Of a DNA stretch of 64,000 nt, positions 16,565 to 25,646 are shown in pieces. The notes beneath the pieces are model-generated. The model was not told where the DNA came from. It did not search any database and saw only the letters and a list, made by a program, of their open reading frames with translations. How positions within the stretch are numbered: the stretch's first letter is position 1; the number at the start of each line of letters is the position of its first letter. The position numbers and the translations under genes were made by a program. The stretch comes from Streptomyces griseoaurantiacus (GTDB lineage: Bacteria > Actinomycetota > Actinomycetes > Streptomycetales > Streptomycetaceae). Where the stretch lies: NCBI GenBank assembly GCA_014656015.1, contig BNBP01000001.1:124001-188000 (forward strand), given 5' to 3'.

Positions 16565-17803
16565 TCAGTTGCCGACGCGGCGGCGCAGGTCCTGGAAGGC
16601 GGTGTAGTTCGCGATGACCTCGATCCGGCCGGGCGGGGCGGCCTGCACCGCCTGGTCGAGGCTGTCGCACACCTGGAAGGACTGGTTCGCGACCTCGAGG
16701 CGTACGGCGAGGTCCAGCTTGCGGTCGCCGAGCACGAAGATCGGGTGGCCGGTGAGCCGGGTGTAGTCCACGTCCCACAGCCAGGAGGTGTCGGTGCCGT
16801 CGGCGCCGCGCGCGTTGACCGAGAGGATCACGGGGGTGGGTGGCGGGTCGATCAGCGAGAACGTCTCCAGCCAGCCGGCCGGGTTCTTCGCCAGCAGCAG
16901 CCGCAGGTCCCGGCCCTGGAACTGCACCACGTCGTAGCGGCCGGCCACCGCCTGCACCTGGTACATCCGCTCCAGCGCCACCTGCGGCGGCACACCGAAG
17001 ACGGCGGCGACGGCCGCGGAGGAGGCGGCGTTGGCCTTGTTGGCGCGGCCCGGGAGCTGGAGGTGGATGGGCCAGGCGGAGCCGTGCGGGTCCAGGACGT
17101 GGTCGCCGGAGAGCGCCCAGCTCGGCACCGGGCGGCGGAAGCCGCACTCGCCGCAGAACCAGTCGTCGCCCGGCCGCTGCATCACACCTCCGCAGGAGGG
17201 GCAGGACCAGGCGTCGTCCTTCCACATCTGTCCCGCCGCGACCCAGATCACATTGGGGGAGGAGGAGGCGGCCCACACCACCAGCGGGTCGTCCGCGTTG
17301 GCGACGATCACCGCCTTGGAACCGGCCAGTCCCTCGCGCCAGTTCTCCGCCAGCATGCGGGTCTCGGCGGCGCGGTCGAGCTGGTCGCGGGAGAGGTTGA
17401 GCAGCGCGATGCACTTGGGGTCGGTGTCCCGGGCCACGCCGGCGAGGTACTTCTCGTCGACCTCGATGACGCCGTACTTCGACTCCGAGCCGCCCGCCAG
17501 CGCGGAGGTGATGCCGGCCGGCATGTTGGCGCCGAGCGCGTTGGACACCACCGGGCCGGCGGCGCGCAGCGCCTCCGCGATCAGCCGGGTGGTGGTGGTC
17601 TTGCCGTTGGTCGCCGACACGAGGACGACGTCCAGGTTCTGGGCGAGCCGGGCCAGCAGGTCGGGGTCGAGTCTGAGCGCCACCTTGCCGCCGATCACCG
17701 AACCGCTGCCGCGCCCCGCGGCGCGCGAGGCCGCTGCGACCGCCTTGCCGGCGGTCACGGCCAGCTTGGCCCGCGGCGAGAGCGGGTCCGAGTTGCCTGC
17801 CAT
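16565..17803 (-). CDS. murT: Lipid II isoglutaminyl synthase, Mur-ligase-like subunit MurT
   Basis: A 412-residue Mur-ligase-family protein that activates the D-Glu carboxylate of lipid II with ATP and receives ammonia from GatD. The P-loop is ATNGKTTTT (64-72). A zinc ribbon specific to MurT is visible as Cys201-x2-Cys204 and Cys217-x2-Cys220. GRYDVVQFQGRDLRLLLAKNP and the C-terminal DUF1727 region are typical. ATG 17803 opens on MAGNSDPLSPRAKLA. It is divergent from peptide deformylase, sharing a 169-bp spacer. Confidence 0.94.
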   Translation of the reverse strand: MAGNSDPLSPRAKLAVTAGKAVAAASRAAGRGSGSVIGGKVALRLDPDLLARLAQNLDVVLVSATNGKTTTTRLIAEALRAAGPVVSNALGANMPAGITSALAGGSESKYGVIEVDEKYLAGVARDTDPKCIALLNLSRDQLDRAAETRMLAENWREGLAGSKAVIVANADDPLVVWAASSSPNVIWVAAGQMWKDDAWSCPSCGGVMQRPGDDWFCGECGFRRPVPSWALSGDHVLDPHGSAWPIHLQLPGRANKANAASSAAVAAVFGVPPQVALERMYQVQAVAGRYDVVQFQGRDLRLLLAKNPAGWLETFSLIDPPPTPVILSVNARGADGTDTSWLWDVDYTRLTGHPIFVLGDRKLDLAVRLEVANQSFQVCDSLDQAVQAAPPGRIEVIANYTAFQDLRRRVGN

Positions 17804-17972
17804 CAGTTCTCGATCCTCTCTGGTACGCGCCGCCCGGAAGCCTGTCGGCAACGTGATGGACGTCAGCCTATCGAGATCCATTCGCACACCCGAATCCCGG
17901 ACCGGTACGGCGCGGGCGGAACGGTCCTCGGCGCTTCCGGCGGGGTGCAGGGGAAACCGTACGCTGACCGCC

Positions 17973-18515
17973 ATGCGACATCGTTCCCTGCCGGGCGTCC
18001 GCGGACGCGTCCGGCCCCTGACCCTGCTCGGAGACCCGGTGCTGCGCGCGCCCGGCGCGGAGGTGACCGCGTTCGGGCCCGAACTGGCCGCGCTCGTCGA
18101 GGACATGTTCGCCACCATGTACGCGGCACGGGGTGTGGGCCTGGCCGCCCACCAGGTCGGCGAGCCGCTGCGGGTGTTCGTCTTCGACTGCGAGGACGAC
18201 GAGGGGGTGCGCCACCTGGGGCACCTGGTGAACCCCCGGCTGGTGGCGAGGGACGGGGTGAGCGTGCGCGGCCCCGAGGGGTGCCTCTCGCTGCCCGGCC
18301 TGGAGGCGGCGACCCCGCGGTACGACCGTACGGTGCTGGAGGGTCGCACGGTCACCAGGGAGCCGCTGCGGGTGGAGGGCACCGGCTGGTTCGCGCGGTG
18401 CCTCCAGCACGAGTACGACCACCTCGGGGGCGAGCTGTACGTGGACCGGGTGCGGGGGTGGCGCCACCGGCGGGTGATGCGGCAGGCGGCGCGGGCCGGC
18501 TGGGCGGACCGGTGA
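17973..18515 (+). CDS. def: Peptide deformylase
   Basis: A 180-residue metalloenzyme that removes the formyl group from nascent protein N-termini. All three motifs are intact: GVGLAAHQVG (54-63), EGCLSLP (102-108) and HEYDH (146-150). Cys104 and the two His are the metal ligands and Glu147 is the catalytic base. ATG 17973 gives the normal family length. Streptomyces typically carry several deformylases. This one is divergent from murT and convergent with a TetR gene 29 bases away. Confidence 0.95.
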   Translation: MRHRSLPGVRGRVRPLTLLGDPVLRAPGAEVTAFGPELAALVEDMFATMYAARGVGLAAHQVGEPLRVFVFDCEDDEGVRHLGHLVNPRLVARDGVSVRGPEGCLSLPGLEAATPRYDRTVLEGRTVTREPLRVEGTGWFARCLQHEYDHLGGELYVDRVRGWRHRRVMRQAARAGWADR

Positions 18516-18544
18516 CCGGCCGGGGCGGCCGCCGAGGCGGGGGT

Positions 18545-19195
18545 TCAGAATCCGGGACCGCCGACCCGGTCGCCCGCCGCGGCCAGCCTGCCCCACAGCA
18601 GGTCGGCCAGGGCGCGCACCAACTCGGCGCGGGGGCAGGGGCGTTCGCCCAGCCACCAGTCTCCGGCGGCATGCATCATGCCGACGATGCCGTGGCCCCA
18701 CATGCGGGCGAGCTGCTGGGTGCCGGGGCCGAGGTCGAGCCGTTCCTCGATGACCTGGCCCAGCTCCTCGCCCATGCGGCGCAGCACGGGGATGGAGTTG
18801 CGGCCGGTGTCGAAGCCGGCCTCGGCGGGCTGCTGGGGGCCGCCCTCCGCGGGGTGCATGAGGAACCGGTAGACCTGCGGCCGGGCCTCGATCGCGGCGA
18901 GGTAGGTGTCGAGGGTGGCCTCCACCCGCTCCCGGCGCTCGGCGGGGGCGTCCAGCGCGGCCCGCAGCGAGGCGAGCAGCGCGTCGGTGTGCCGCTTGGC
19001 CAGGGCGGCGTACAGCCCGCCCTTGTCGCCGAAGTGGCGGTAGAGGATGGGCTTGGTGATGCCTGCCTCGGCGGCGATGGCGTTCATCGAGGCGCCGGGA
19101 CCGTCGCGGAGGACCACCCGGTCGGCGGCCTCCAGCAGCTCGCGCCGGCGGCGGTCGGCGGATGTCTGGTGATCGCTCCGCTGCGTGGTCTCCAT
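18545..19195 (-). CDS. TetR-family regulator, divergent from acyl-CoA dehydrogenase
   Basis: A 216-residue repressor-type protein. The N-terminal HTH (about 20-65) includes LLEAADRVVLRDGPGASMNAI and the recognition segment ITKPILYRHFGDKGGLYA. The all-helical C-terminal domain should bind a ligand, plausibly an acyl-CoA given the neighbour. ATG 19195 has GGAGAG just upstream. It reads away from the dehydrogenase at 19399 across a spacer with two inverted repeats, and a similar sequence occurs before the acyltransferase gene at 4967. Control of both is inferred. Confidence 0.88.
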   Translation of the reverse strand: METTQRSDHQTSADRRRRELLEAADRVVLRDGPGASMNAIAAEAGITKPILYRHFGDKGGLYAALAKRHTDALLASLRAALDAPAERRERVEATLDTYLAAIEARPQVYRFLMHPAEGGPQQPAEAGFDTGRNSIPVLRRMGEELGQVIEERLDLGPGTQQLARMWGHGIVGMMHAAGDWWLGERPCPRAELVRALADLLWGRLAAAGDRVGGPGF

Positions 19196-19323
19196 GGTCT
19201 CTCCCCACCCGTCGTGTTTCGGTGACGCCTGCGCAAAGTAGCACTGCCCGGCGGTCCGACCTCGAACGGCCGTCGGCGCGAGTGCAGGTCGCGGCCCGTC
19301 CGGGCTTGGGAGTTGACTTTTCC

Positions 19324-19361
19324 TACTCGTCGGTAACAGACTCCGAGTTACCGCTAGTAAC
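19324..19361. promoter_or_regulatory. Candidate TetR operator between divergent TetR and acyl-CoA dehydrogenase genes
   Basis: CGGTAAC (19331-19337) and GTTACCG (19347-19353) form a perfect 7-bp inverted repeat around nine bases. GTTAC (19347-19351) also pairs with GTAAC (19357-19361) around five bases. The overlapping half-sites suggest two binding modes or two dimers. A related sequence is at 4868-4897. Confidence 0.65.
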
Positions 19362-19398
19362 ATAGCTAGTGAGAGGCTACCGCAGCACTGGAGGGGAC

Positions 19399-20625
19399 AT
19401 GGCCGAGTTCACCATGGAGCTGAGCGAGGAACAGCGCGAGGTCCGGGACTGGCTCCACGGCTTCGCCGCCGACGTGATCCGGCCCGCGGCCGCCGAGTGG
19501 GACGAGCGCGAGGAGACCCCCTGGCCGGTCATCCAGGAGGCCGCCAAGGTCGGCATCTACTCCCTCGACTTCTACGCCCAGCAGTACTTCGACCCCACCG
19601 GTCTCGGCATCCCCATGGCCATGGAGGAGCTGTTCTGGGGCGACGCGGGCATCGCCCTGTCCATCGTCGGCACCGGCCTCGCCGCCGTCGGCGTCCTCGC
19701 CAACGGCACCGAGGAGCAGATCGGCACCTGGATCCCCCAGATGTACGGCGACGCGAACGACGTCAAGGTCGCCGCGTTCTGCTCCTCCGAGCCCGACGCC
19801 GGCTCCGACGTCGCCTCCCTGCGCACCCGCGCCGTCTACGACGAGGCCAAGGACGAGTGGGTGATCAACGGAACCAAGACCTGGGCGACCAACGGCGGCA
19901 TCGCAGGCGTCCACGTCGTCGTCGCCTCCGTCGACCCGGAGCTGGGCTCCAAGGGCCACGCCTCCTTCATCATCCCGCCGGGCACACCCGGCTGCTCCCA
20001 GGGGCAGAAGTTCAAGAAACACGGCATCCGTGCCTCGCACACCGCCGAGGTCGTCCTCGACGACGTGCGCGTCCCCGGCTCCTGCCTGCTCGGCGGCAAG
20101 GAGAAGCTCGACGAGCGCCTCGCCCGGGCCCGCGAGAAGGCGAAGCAGGGCGGCGAGCGCGTGAAGAACGCGGCGATGGCCACCTTCGAGGCCTCCCGCC
20201 CCGCGGTCGGCGCGATGGCCGTCGGCACCGCCCGGGCCGCCTACGAGGTCGCCCTGGACTACGCCAAGACCCGTCAGCAGTTCGGCCGGCCCATCATCGA
20301 CAACCAGGGCGTCGCCTTCCAGCTCGCCGACATGCGGACCTCCATCGACGCGGCCCGGCTGCTGGTGTGGCGGGCCTCCTGGATGGCGGTCAACGGCAGG
20401 CCGTTCACGGCGGCCGAGGGCTCGATGTCCAAGCTGTTCGCGAGTGAGACGGCGAAGAAGGTCACCGCGCAGGCCGTGCAGATCCTCGGCGGCAACGGCT
20501 ACACCCGGGAGTACCCGGTGGAGCGGATGCACCGCGACGCGGCGATCTACACGATCTTCGAGGGCACCAGCGAGATCCAGCGCCTGGTGATCGCCCGCAC
20601 GCTGTCGGGGATGCCGATCCGCTAG
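19399..20625 (+). CDS. Acyl-CoA dehydrogenase
   Basis: A 408-residue FAD-dependent dehydrogenase introducing the alpha,beta double bond in an acyl-CoA. The N-terminal helical domain, [20 protein letters not shown] (FAD/substrate signature), [28 protein letters not shown] and the [15 protein letters not shown] signature are all in the usual order. GAGGGG precedes ATG 19399. An about 30-residue charged insert ([20 protein letters not shown]) lies before the C-terminal domain, slightly unusual. Chain-length preference cannot be read. Probably repressed by the adjacent TetR protein. Confidence 0.93.
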   Translation: MAEFTMELSEEQREVRDWLHGFAADVIRPAAAEWDEREETPWPVIQEAAKVGIYSLDFYAQQYFDPTGLGIPMAMEELFWGDAGIALSIVGTGLAAVGVLANGTEEQIGTWIPQMYGDANDVKVAAFCSSEPDAGSDVASLRTRAVYDEAKDEWVINGTKTWATNGGIAGVHVVVASVDPELGSKGHASFIIPPGTPGCSQGQKFKKHGIRASHTAEVVLDDVRVPGSCLLGGKEKLDERLARAREKAKQGGERVKNAAMATFEASRPAVGAMAVGTARAAYEVALDYAKTRQQFGRPIIDNQGVAFQLADMRTSIDAARLLVWRASWMAVNGRPFTAAEGSMSKLFASETAKKVTAQAVQILGGNGYTREYPVERMHRDAAIYTIFEGTSEIQRLVIARTLSGMPIR

Positions 20626-20648
20626 CGAGCGGCCGCCCATGGAAGCGG

Positions 20649-20674
20649 GCCGCCGTGGCCCCGCCCACGGCGGC
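20649..20674. terminator. Bidirectional terminator
   Basis: Perfect 10-bp stem GCCGCCGTGG / CCACGGCGGC with a six-base loop, between the convergent dehydrogenase and DUF6213 genes. Confidence 0.8.
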
Positions 20675-20693
20675 GACCGCCCGGCCCGGAAGG

Positions 20694-20930
20694 TCAGGTC
20701 GGGGTTCCGCTGCTGTGGGCGATGCAGGCCACGTCGATCCGGTCGGCCAGCTTGGCCAGTTCGATGGTCAGTGCCGCCACGGTGTCCTCGTCGAGGCCGC
20801 CCTGCCCGGACTCCACGAGGTGGAGCCACCGGCCGCCGACCGTGCGCAGCAGCTTGCTGACGTCGGCGGCCGCCACCTGCAACGTGCCGCGGTCGTCGAC
20901 GATGAGAGGCAGGGTCACTTCGCGGTTCAC
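20694..20930 (-). CDS. Small conserved DUF6213-like protein
   Basis: A 78-residue soluble acidic protein beginning at GTG 20930 (VNREVTLPLIVDDRG). It contains LRTVGGRWLHLVESG and a C-terminal helix LTIELAKLADRIDVACIAH. I recall it as a small Streptomyces family (DUF6213) of unknown function; the family name is from memory. It begins 25 bases after the aldehyde dehydrogenase stop and may be co-transcribed with it. A longer frame extends upstream but lacks conserved character. Confidence 0.72.
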   Translation of the reverse strand: MNREVTLPLIVDDRGTLQVAAADVSKLLRTVGGRWLHLVESGQGGLDEDTVAALTIELAKLADRIDVACIAHSSGTPT

Positions 20931-20955
20931 GACAGCGATCGTAGCCGCGGAACGC

Positions 20956-22341
20956 TCACGCCCCCTGCCAGACCGCGGTGATGTTGCAGAACTCCCGGAT
21001 TCCGTGCCCGGACAGCTCACGGCCGTACCCGGACCGCTTGATCCCGCCGAACGGGAAGGCCGGATGCGAGGCCGTCATGCCGTTGACGTACACGGCACCC
21101 GCCTCCAGGTCCCGCACGAAGCGGTCCACGTCCGCCTCCTCGCGCGTCCACACGTTCGAACTCAGACCGAACGGGGAGTCGTTGGCGATCGCCACCGCCT
21201 CGTCGAGGTCCGCCGCCCGGTACAGCGTGGCGACCGGCCCGAACGTCTCCTCGTGGTGCACGCGCATCCCGGGCGTGATGTCGGCCAGCACGGTCGGCGG
21301 GTAGTACCAGCCGGGCCCGTCCGGACGTTCGCCACCGCACAGCACCGTGGCGCCGTGCTCGACGGCGTCCTCCACCAGCTCCTCCAGGTCCGCCCGGCCC
21401 CGCTCCGAGGCGACCGGCCCGACCTGGGTCTCCTCGTCCATCGGATCGCCCACCTTCAGCGCCTTCATCGCGGCCGTGAACCGCTGCGCGAAGGCGTCGT
21501 AGACATCGGTGTGCACGATGAACCGCTTCGCGGCGATGCACGACTGCCCGTTGTTCTGCACCCGCGCGGTCACCGCCACCTCGGCCGCCCGGTCGAGGTC
21601 GGCGGACGGCATCACGACGAAGGGGTCGCTGCCGCCCAGCTCCAGCACCGTCTTCTTGATCTCGTCCCCGGCCACCGCTGCCACCGAACGGCCCGCCGGC
21701 TCGCTGCCGGTCAGCGTCGCCGCGACCACGCGCGGGTCGCGCAGGACGCCCTCGACCTCCTTGGAGCCGATCAGCAGCGTCTGGAAGCAGCCCTCCGGGT
21801 ATCCCGCCCGGCGGAACAGCTCCTCCAGGTACAGCGCGGTCTGCGGCACGTTCGAGGCGTGCTTGAGCAGGCCGACGTTCCCCGCCATCAGCGCGGGCGC
21901 GGCGAACCGGATCACCTGCCACAGCGGGAAGTTCCACGGCATCACCGCGAGCACCGGGCCGAGCGGCCGGTAGCGCACGAACGCCCGCGAGGCGCCCGAG
22001 TCCTTCACATCGGCCTCGGCAGGCTCCTCGTCGGCGAGGAGCCCCTCGGCGTGGTCGGCGTACCAGCGCATCGCCTTGACGCACTTGGCGGCCTCGGCGC
22101 GGGCCTGGGTGACCGGCTTGCCCATCTCGGTGGTCATCACCTCCGCGATCTCCCGCTCGTCCGCCTCCAGCAGATCGGCGGCGGCACGCAGCAGCCGGGC
22201 CCGCTCGGCGAAGGACGTGGTGCGGTGGGTGCGGAACGCGGCCTCGGCGGCGGCGAGCCTGCGCTCGACCTCCTCCGCGTCCAGGGCGTCGAACGTCCTG
22301 AGCGTCTCACCGGTCGCCGGGTTCACGGTCGCGAGGGGCAT
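20956..22341 (-). CDS. NAD(P)-dependent succinate-semialdehyde-type aldehyde dehydrogenase
   Basis: A 461-residue aldehyde dehydrogenase of the GabD1 type, oxidising a semialdehyde to the acid, for example succinate semialdehyde in GABA breakdown. Catalytic Cys268 lies in NNGQSCIAAKRF and general-base Glu234 in LELGGSDPF. MPWNFPLWQ and EETFGPVA are the usual cofactor motifs. ATG 22341 opens on MPLATVNPATGE, the common N-terminus of this group, at the normal length. The substrate is inferred from similarity only; related enzymes also act on other dicarboxylic semialdehydes. Confidence 0.88.
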   Translation of the reverse strand: MPLATVNPATGETLRTFDALDAEEVERRLAAAEAAFRTHRTTSFAERARLLRAAADLLEADEREIAEVMTTEMGKPVTQARAEAAKCVKAMRWYADHAEGLLADEEPAEADVKDSGASRAFVRYRPLGPVLAVMPWNFPLWQVIRFAAPALMAGNVGLLKHASNVPQTALYLEELFRRAGYPEGCFQTLLIGSKEVEGVLRDPRVVAATLTGSEPAGRSVAAVAGDEIKKTVLELGGSDPFVVMPSADLDRAAEVAVTARVQNNGQSCIAAKRFIVHTDVYDAFAQRFTAAMKALKVGDPMDEETQVGPVASERGRADLEELVEDAVEHGATVLCGGERPDGPGWYYPPTVLADITPGMRVHHEETFGPVATLYRAADLDEAVAIANDSPFGLSSNVWTREEADVDRFVRDLEAGAVYVNGMTASHPAFPFGGIKRSGYGRELSGHGIREFCNITAVWQGA

Positions 22342-22455
22342 GGCTGTGACCTCCTGGGCAGGCTGTGTCTCGACCCTCCCGCGCCCCGGTGGGCGCCGCA
22401 ACGCGGGCACGGCTCGTTTCTCGTCGGGCGGCTCCCGGGACATGACCCGGACGGC

Positions 22456-22965
22456 TCACCCTCCGTCCGAGTGCTCCGCGAGCCGGTCGAGAAACGCGGC
22501 CTGCGCCTTCACGATCACCTCGTGTGCCTCGGCCAGGGGGAACCAGCGCACCCGGTCCAGCTCGGGGAACTCCTGCCGGCGCCCCGAGCGCGGCGGCCAC
22601 TCCATCCCGAACGTTCCCGGCACCACCGTCGCCGGGTCCAGGTCGGCGCGCACCGCCCACGCCGTGACGACCTTGCCGCCGGCCTGCCGCACCTCGCCCA
22701 GGGGCACCGCCGTGCCGTCCGGGGGCGGCAGCCCCAGCTCCTCCTCGAACTCCCTGCGGGCCGCCTCCCAGGCGTGCTCCTCGGGCGGGTACTCGCCCTT
22801 CGGCACGGTCCACGCCCCGGCCTCCTTGCGGGCGTAGTACGGACCGCCCATGTGGCCGAGCAGCACCTCGGTGCCGCCGTCCGCGGCACGGCGGAACAGC
22901 AGCAGCCCGGCACTGCGCCGGTGGCGCGCCGCACCGGCCCCCTCGGTGTCCCCCGGCCGGGTCAC
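22456..22965 (-). CDS. Nudix hydrolase
   Basis: A 169-residue Nudix protein. The Nudix box begins at Gly57 (GEYPPEEHAWEAARREF) and completes with EEELGL, giving the G-x5-E-x7-REUxEExGU pattern that binds Mg2+ and hydrolyses a nucleoside diphosphate linked to another group. It starts at GTG 22965 and overlaps the ligase stop as GTGA, so it is coupled to the DNA ligase. The pairing suggests nucleotide clean-up linked to repair, which is an inference. The substrate is unknown. Confidence 0.9.
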   Translation of the reverse strand: MTRPGDTEGAGAARHRRSAGLLLFRRAADGGTEVLLGHMGGPYYARKEAGAWTVPKGEYPPEEHAWEAARREFEEELGLPPPDGTAVPLGEVRQAGGKVVTAWAVRADLDPATVVPGTFGMEWPPRSGRRQEFPELDRVRWFPLAEAHEVIVKAQAAFLDRLAEHSDGG

Positions 22966-24500
22966 GGTGCCACCCCGGGGTGCGCCGCGAGCAGCGTCTC
23001 CACCGTGTCCGCCTCCTCCGGGCGCTTGTCCTCCCGGTAGCGCAGCACCCGCGCGAACCGCAGCGTGACGCCGGCCGGATAGCGGGTGGAGCGCTGCAGC
23101 CCGTCGTACGCGATCTCCACGACGAGTTCGGGCCGGACCGTGAACCCCCAGCGGTGCTCCTCGACGGCCAGTTCGCTCAGCCGCTCGGTCTGCCAGGCGA
23201 GCATCGTGTCCGTCATGCCCTTGAACGTCTTGCCGAGCATCACCAGCGAACCGTCCTCGCCCCGGGCGCCCAGATGGAGGTTGGAGAGCCTTCCGGTGCG
23301 CCGGCCGTGCCCCCACTCGGCGGCCAGCACCACCAGGTCCAGGGTGTGCACCGGCTTCACCTTCAGCCAGGAGGCGCCGCGGCGGCCCGCGCTGTAGGGG
23401 GCGTCCAGCGACTTGACGACCACTCCCTCGTGCCCGCGCTCCAGCGTGGCGGCGAGGAACGCCTCGGCCCGCGCGCTCTCCTCAGGGCCCGTCACCACCA
23501 CCCGCCGCACCCGCAGGGGCTCCGGGACCAGACGCGCCAGCTCCGTGTGCCGCTCGGCGAAGGGCAGATCCAGCAGGTCGCGTCCGTCCACCGACAGCAC
23601 GTCGAAGAAGACGGGGGAGACCGGCACGGCGGCGGCCGCCCGGCCCACGTCCACCCGCGAGCCCACCCGGCCCGCGGTCTCCTGGAAGGAACGGGGCCGC
23701 CCCTCCTCGTCCAGCGCGATCACCTCGCCGTCCAGGACGAACCGGTCCTGGGTCAACTCCCTTGTCGACGCGCTGACTTCGGGCAGCCGGTCGGTGATGT
23801 CGTCGAGGGTGCGGGTGTACACGCGCACCACCTCGCCGTCCCGGTGGACCTGGACCCGGATGCCGTCCAGCTTCTCCTCCACCGCGCAGGCGCCCAGCTT
23901 CTCCACCGCCGAGGTGACCGAGGAGGCGGTGTGCGCGAGCATCGGCAGCACCGGGCGGCCCACGGTGAGCCGGAACGCCCCCAGCGCCGAGGGGCCCTCC
24001 GCCAGCAGCGCCCGCGCGACCGTCTGCAGCGACCCGGCCAGCATCACCGCCCGCCGCACGTCCGCGGGGGCCGCGCCGGTCGCCGCGGCCAGCCCCTCCG
24101 CGGCGAGCGCGTCCAGCGCGCCCTGCCGCACCTCCCCGGTGAGCAGACCCACCAGGAAACGCTGCTCCTCCTCGGTGGCCGCCGCCATCAGCGCCCCCAG
24201 CAGCCGGCCGCGCGCGGTCTGCGAGCCGGTGCCGGTGACGGCGCCGATCGCGGTCAGCCGCGCGTCCACCTCACGCACGGTCAGCGAGGGCTCGTCGGCC
24301 GGCGGGACCGGGGTGCCGAGCAGCTTCCAGCCGATGCCCAGCCGGCCCTGCGGCAGCCGGCCCGCGAGATAGGGGATGACGACGGGCACGTCCTCCGGCT
24401 CGGCGGCCCGGAACAACTCGGCGAGCAGGGCCGTCTTGCGGGAGCGCGCCGAGGTGGCCGCGACCTCCCGGGACACACGGGCGAGCCGGTGCAGCAGCAT
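22962..24500 (-). CDS. ATP-dependent DNA ligase
   Basis: A 512-residue ligase sealing nicks in DNA with ATP. The adenylated lysine is Lys210 in VEEKLDGIRVQVH (motif I). LDGEVIAL (motif III), FFDVLSVDG, EGVVVKSLDAPY (motif IV) and WLKVKPVHTLDLVVL (motif V) follow. An N-terminal helical DNA-binding domain (1-190) and C-terminal OB domain give the archaeal/LigB architecture, distinct from the essential NAD-dependent LigA. ATG 24500 or the in-frame GTG 24515 could start it. It sits 30 bases downstream of the flavoprotein gene. Confidence 0.93.
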   Translation of the reverse strand: MLLHRLARVSREVAATSARSRKTALLAELFRAAEPEDVPVVIPYLAGRLPQGRLGIGWKLLGTPVPPADEPSLTVREVDARLTAIGAVTGTGSQTARGRLLGALMAAATEEEQRFLVGLLTGEVRQGALDALAAEGLAAATGAAPADVRRAVMLAGSLQTVARALLAEGPSALGAFRLTVGRPVLPMLAHTASSVTSAVEKLGACAVEEKLDGIRVQVHRDGEVVRVYTRTLDDITDRLPEVSASTRELTQDRFVLDGEVIALDEEGRPRSFQETAGRVGSRVDVGRAAAAVPVSPVFFDVLSVDGRDLLDLPFAERHTELARLVPEPLRVRRVVVTGPEESARAEAFLAATLERGHEGVVVKSLDAPYSAGRRGASWLKVKPVHTLDLVVLAAEWGHGRRTGRLSNLHLGARGEDGSLVMLGKTFKGMTDTMLAWQTERLSELAVEEHRWGFTVRPELVVEIAYDGLQRSTRYPAGVTLRFARVLRYREDKRPEEADTVETLLAAHPGVAP

Positions 24501-24529
24501 GCAGTCATGGTGCACCGGGACGCGGGGGC

Positions 24530-25570
24530 CTACACCTCGGCGGCGGCCTCGGCGGCCTCGGCGGTCCTGCCGGTCCCGCCGGTCCGCGTCACGCCGACCC
24601 GGGCGTCGATGTCCTCGAAGACCAGCTCGGCGTTGACCGCGGCCGCCGCCGTGTACCCGGTGCTCGCCGCGTTGACCACCTGCTGGGCGACGAGGGTCGC
24701 GTTGCCCGCGGCCCACACCCCCGGCACCGTCGTGCGCCCCGTCTCGTCCACCACCGGGCAGGCGCCCACCGGGGTCTCGCGCAGCTCGGCGCCCAGCTTC
24801 TCCAGAAGGCCGGTGCGCGGCACCATGCGGGACGCCACGAAGACCACGGACCGCGCGTGCACCGAGCCGTCGGCCAGCCGCACGCCGGTGATCCGGTCGT
24901 CCTCGACCACCAGGCCGGCGACCCCGCCCGGGACGACGTCCACGCCCGCCGCGGCGAGCCGGCGCAGCTCCTCGTCGGACAGGTCCGCCTCGGCCACGCC
25001 GTTCAGGAACAGCGTGGTGTCCTTCGACCAGTGACTGACGAGCAGCGCCTGGTGGACGCTCATCGGCGAGGTGGCGAGCACGCCGAAGGCCTCGTCACGC
25101 ACCTCCCAGCCGTGGCAGTACGGGCAGTGCAGCACATCACGGCCCCAGCGCTCGGCCACGCCGGGCACGGGCGGCAGTTCGTCCTTCAGCCCGGTCGCCA
25201 CGAGGACCCGCCGGGCGCGGACGGTCCGTCCTCCGGCGAGGTGGGCGGTGAAGCCGAGGGGCGCCCCGCCCTCCGCCCCGTCCCGGGCCAGGTCGACGAC
25301 CCGGTCCGTGACCAGCTCGACCGTCCCGTACCGGGCGATCTCCGCACGGCCCGCGGCCAGGAGCTCGGCCGGCGGCATGCCGTCCCGGGACAGATAGCCC
25401 TGCATGTGCGCGGCGGGCGCGTTGCGCGGCTCGCCCGCGTCCACGACGAGCGTCCGGCGCCGGGCCCGGCCGAGGACCAGCCCGGCGGAGAGCCCGGCCG
25501 CGCCGCCACCGACGACGAGGACCTCGTAGCGGTCGGGGTGTGTGTCGTGTGTTCCGTGCGTCTCGGTCAT
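24530..25570 (-). CDS. Thioredoxin-reductase-like FAD/NAD(P) oxidoreductase
   Basis: A 346-residue flavoprotein with an N-terminal FAD-binding GGGAAG (21-26). A CPYC disulphide (Cys149, Cys152) sits where thioredoxin reductase has CxxC, and the C-terminal VWAAGNAT FAD motif is present. The family includes true TrxB and dithiol oxidases of gliotoxin/holomycin type. No thioredoxin gene is adjacent, so the partner is open. The Ala/Glu-rich C-terminal 30 residues are an extension. It is divergent from the XRE-cupin regulator at 25647, which probably controls it. Confidence 0.88.
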   Translation of the reverse strand: MTETHGTHDTHPDRYEVLVVGGGAAGLSAGLVLGRARRRTLVVDAGEPRNAPAAHMQGYLSRDGMPPAELLAAGRAEIARYGTVELVTDRVVDLARDGAEGGAPLGFTAHLAGGRTVRARRVLVATGLKDELPPVPGVAERWGRDVLHCPYCHGWEVRDEAFGVLATSPMSVHQALLVSHWSKDTTLFLNGVAEADLSDEELRRLAAAGVDVVPGGVAGLVVEDDRITGVRLADGSVHARSVVFVASRMVPRTGLLEKLGAELRETPVGACPVVDETGRTTVPGVWAAGNATLVAQQVVNAASTGYTAAAAVNAELVFEDIDARVGVTRTGGTGRTAEAAEAAAEV

Positions 25571-25611
25571 GGTGACCACCTCCACGGGCAGCGTCGCCGA
25601 GCCCCACCGTA

Positions 25612-25640
25612 TTGACAAACGAACTTGCCGAATCTGCAAT
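25612..25640 (+). promoter_or_regulatory. Promoter and operator-like repeat before the XRE-cupin gene
   Basis: TTGACA (25612-25617) and TGCAAT (25635-25640) are spaced by 17 bases. The ATG is six bases beyond, so the transcript may be leaderless. TTGC...GCAA (25625-25628 with 25636-25639) is a small inverted repeat overlapping the -10 and may be an autoregulatory site. Confidence 0.5.
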
Positions 25641-25646
25641 GAAGGC

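Noticed and set aside
20956..22341. Alpha-ketoglutarate semialdehyde dehydrogenase completing the pentonate pathway
   Set aside because: The N-terminus and motifs fit the GabD1 succinate-semialdehyde type, and the gene is more than 30 kb from the pentonate operon, so the link is not supported.
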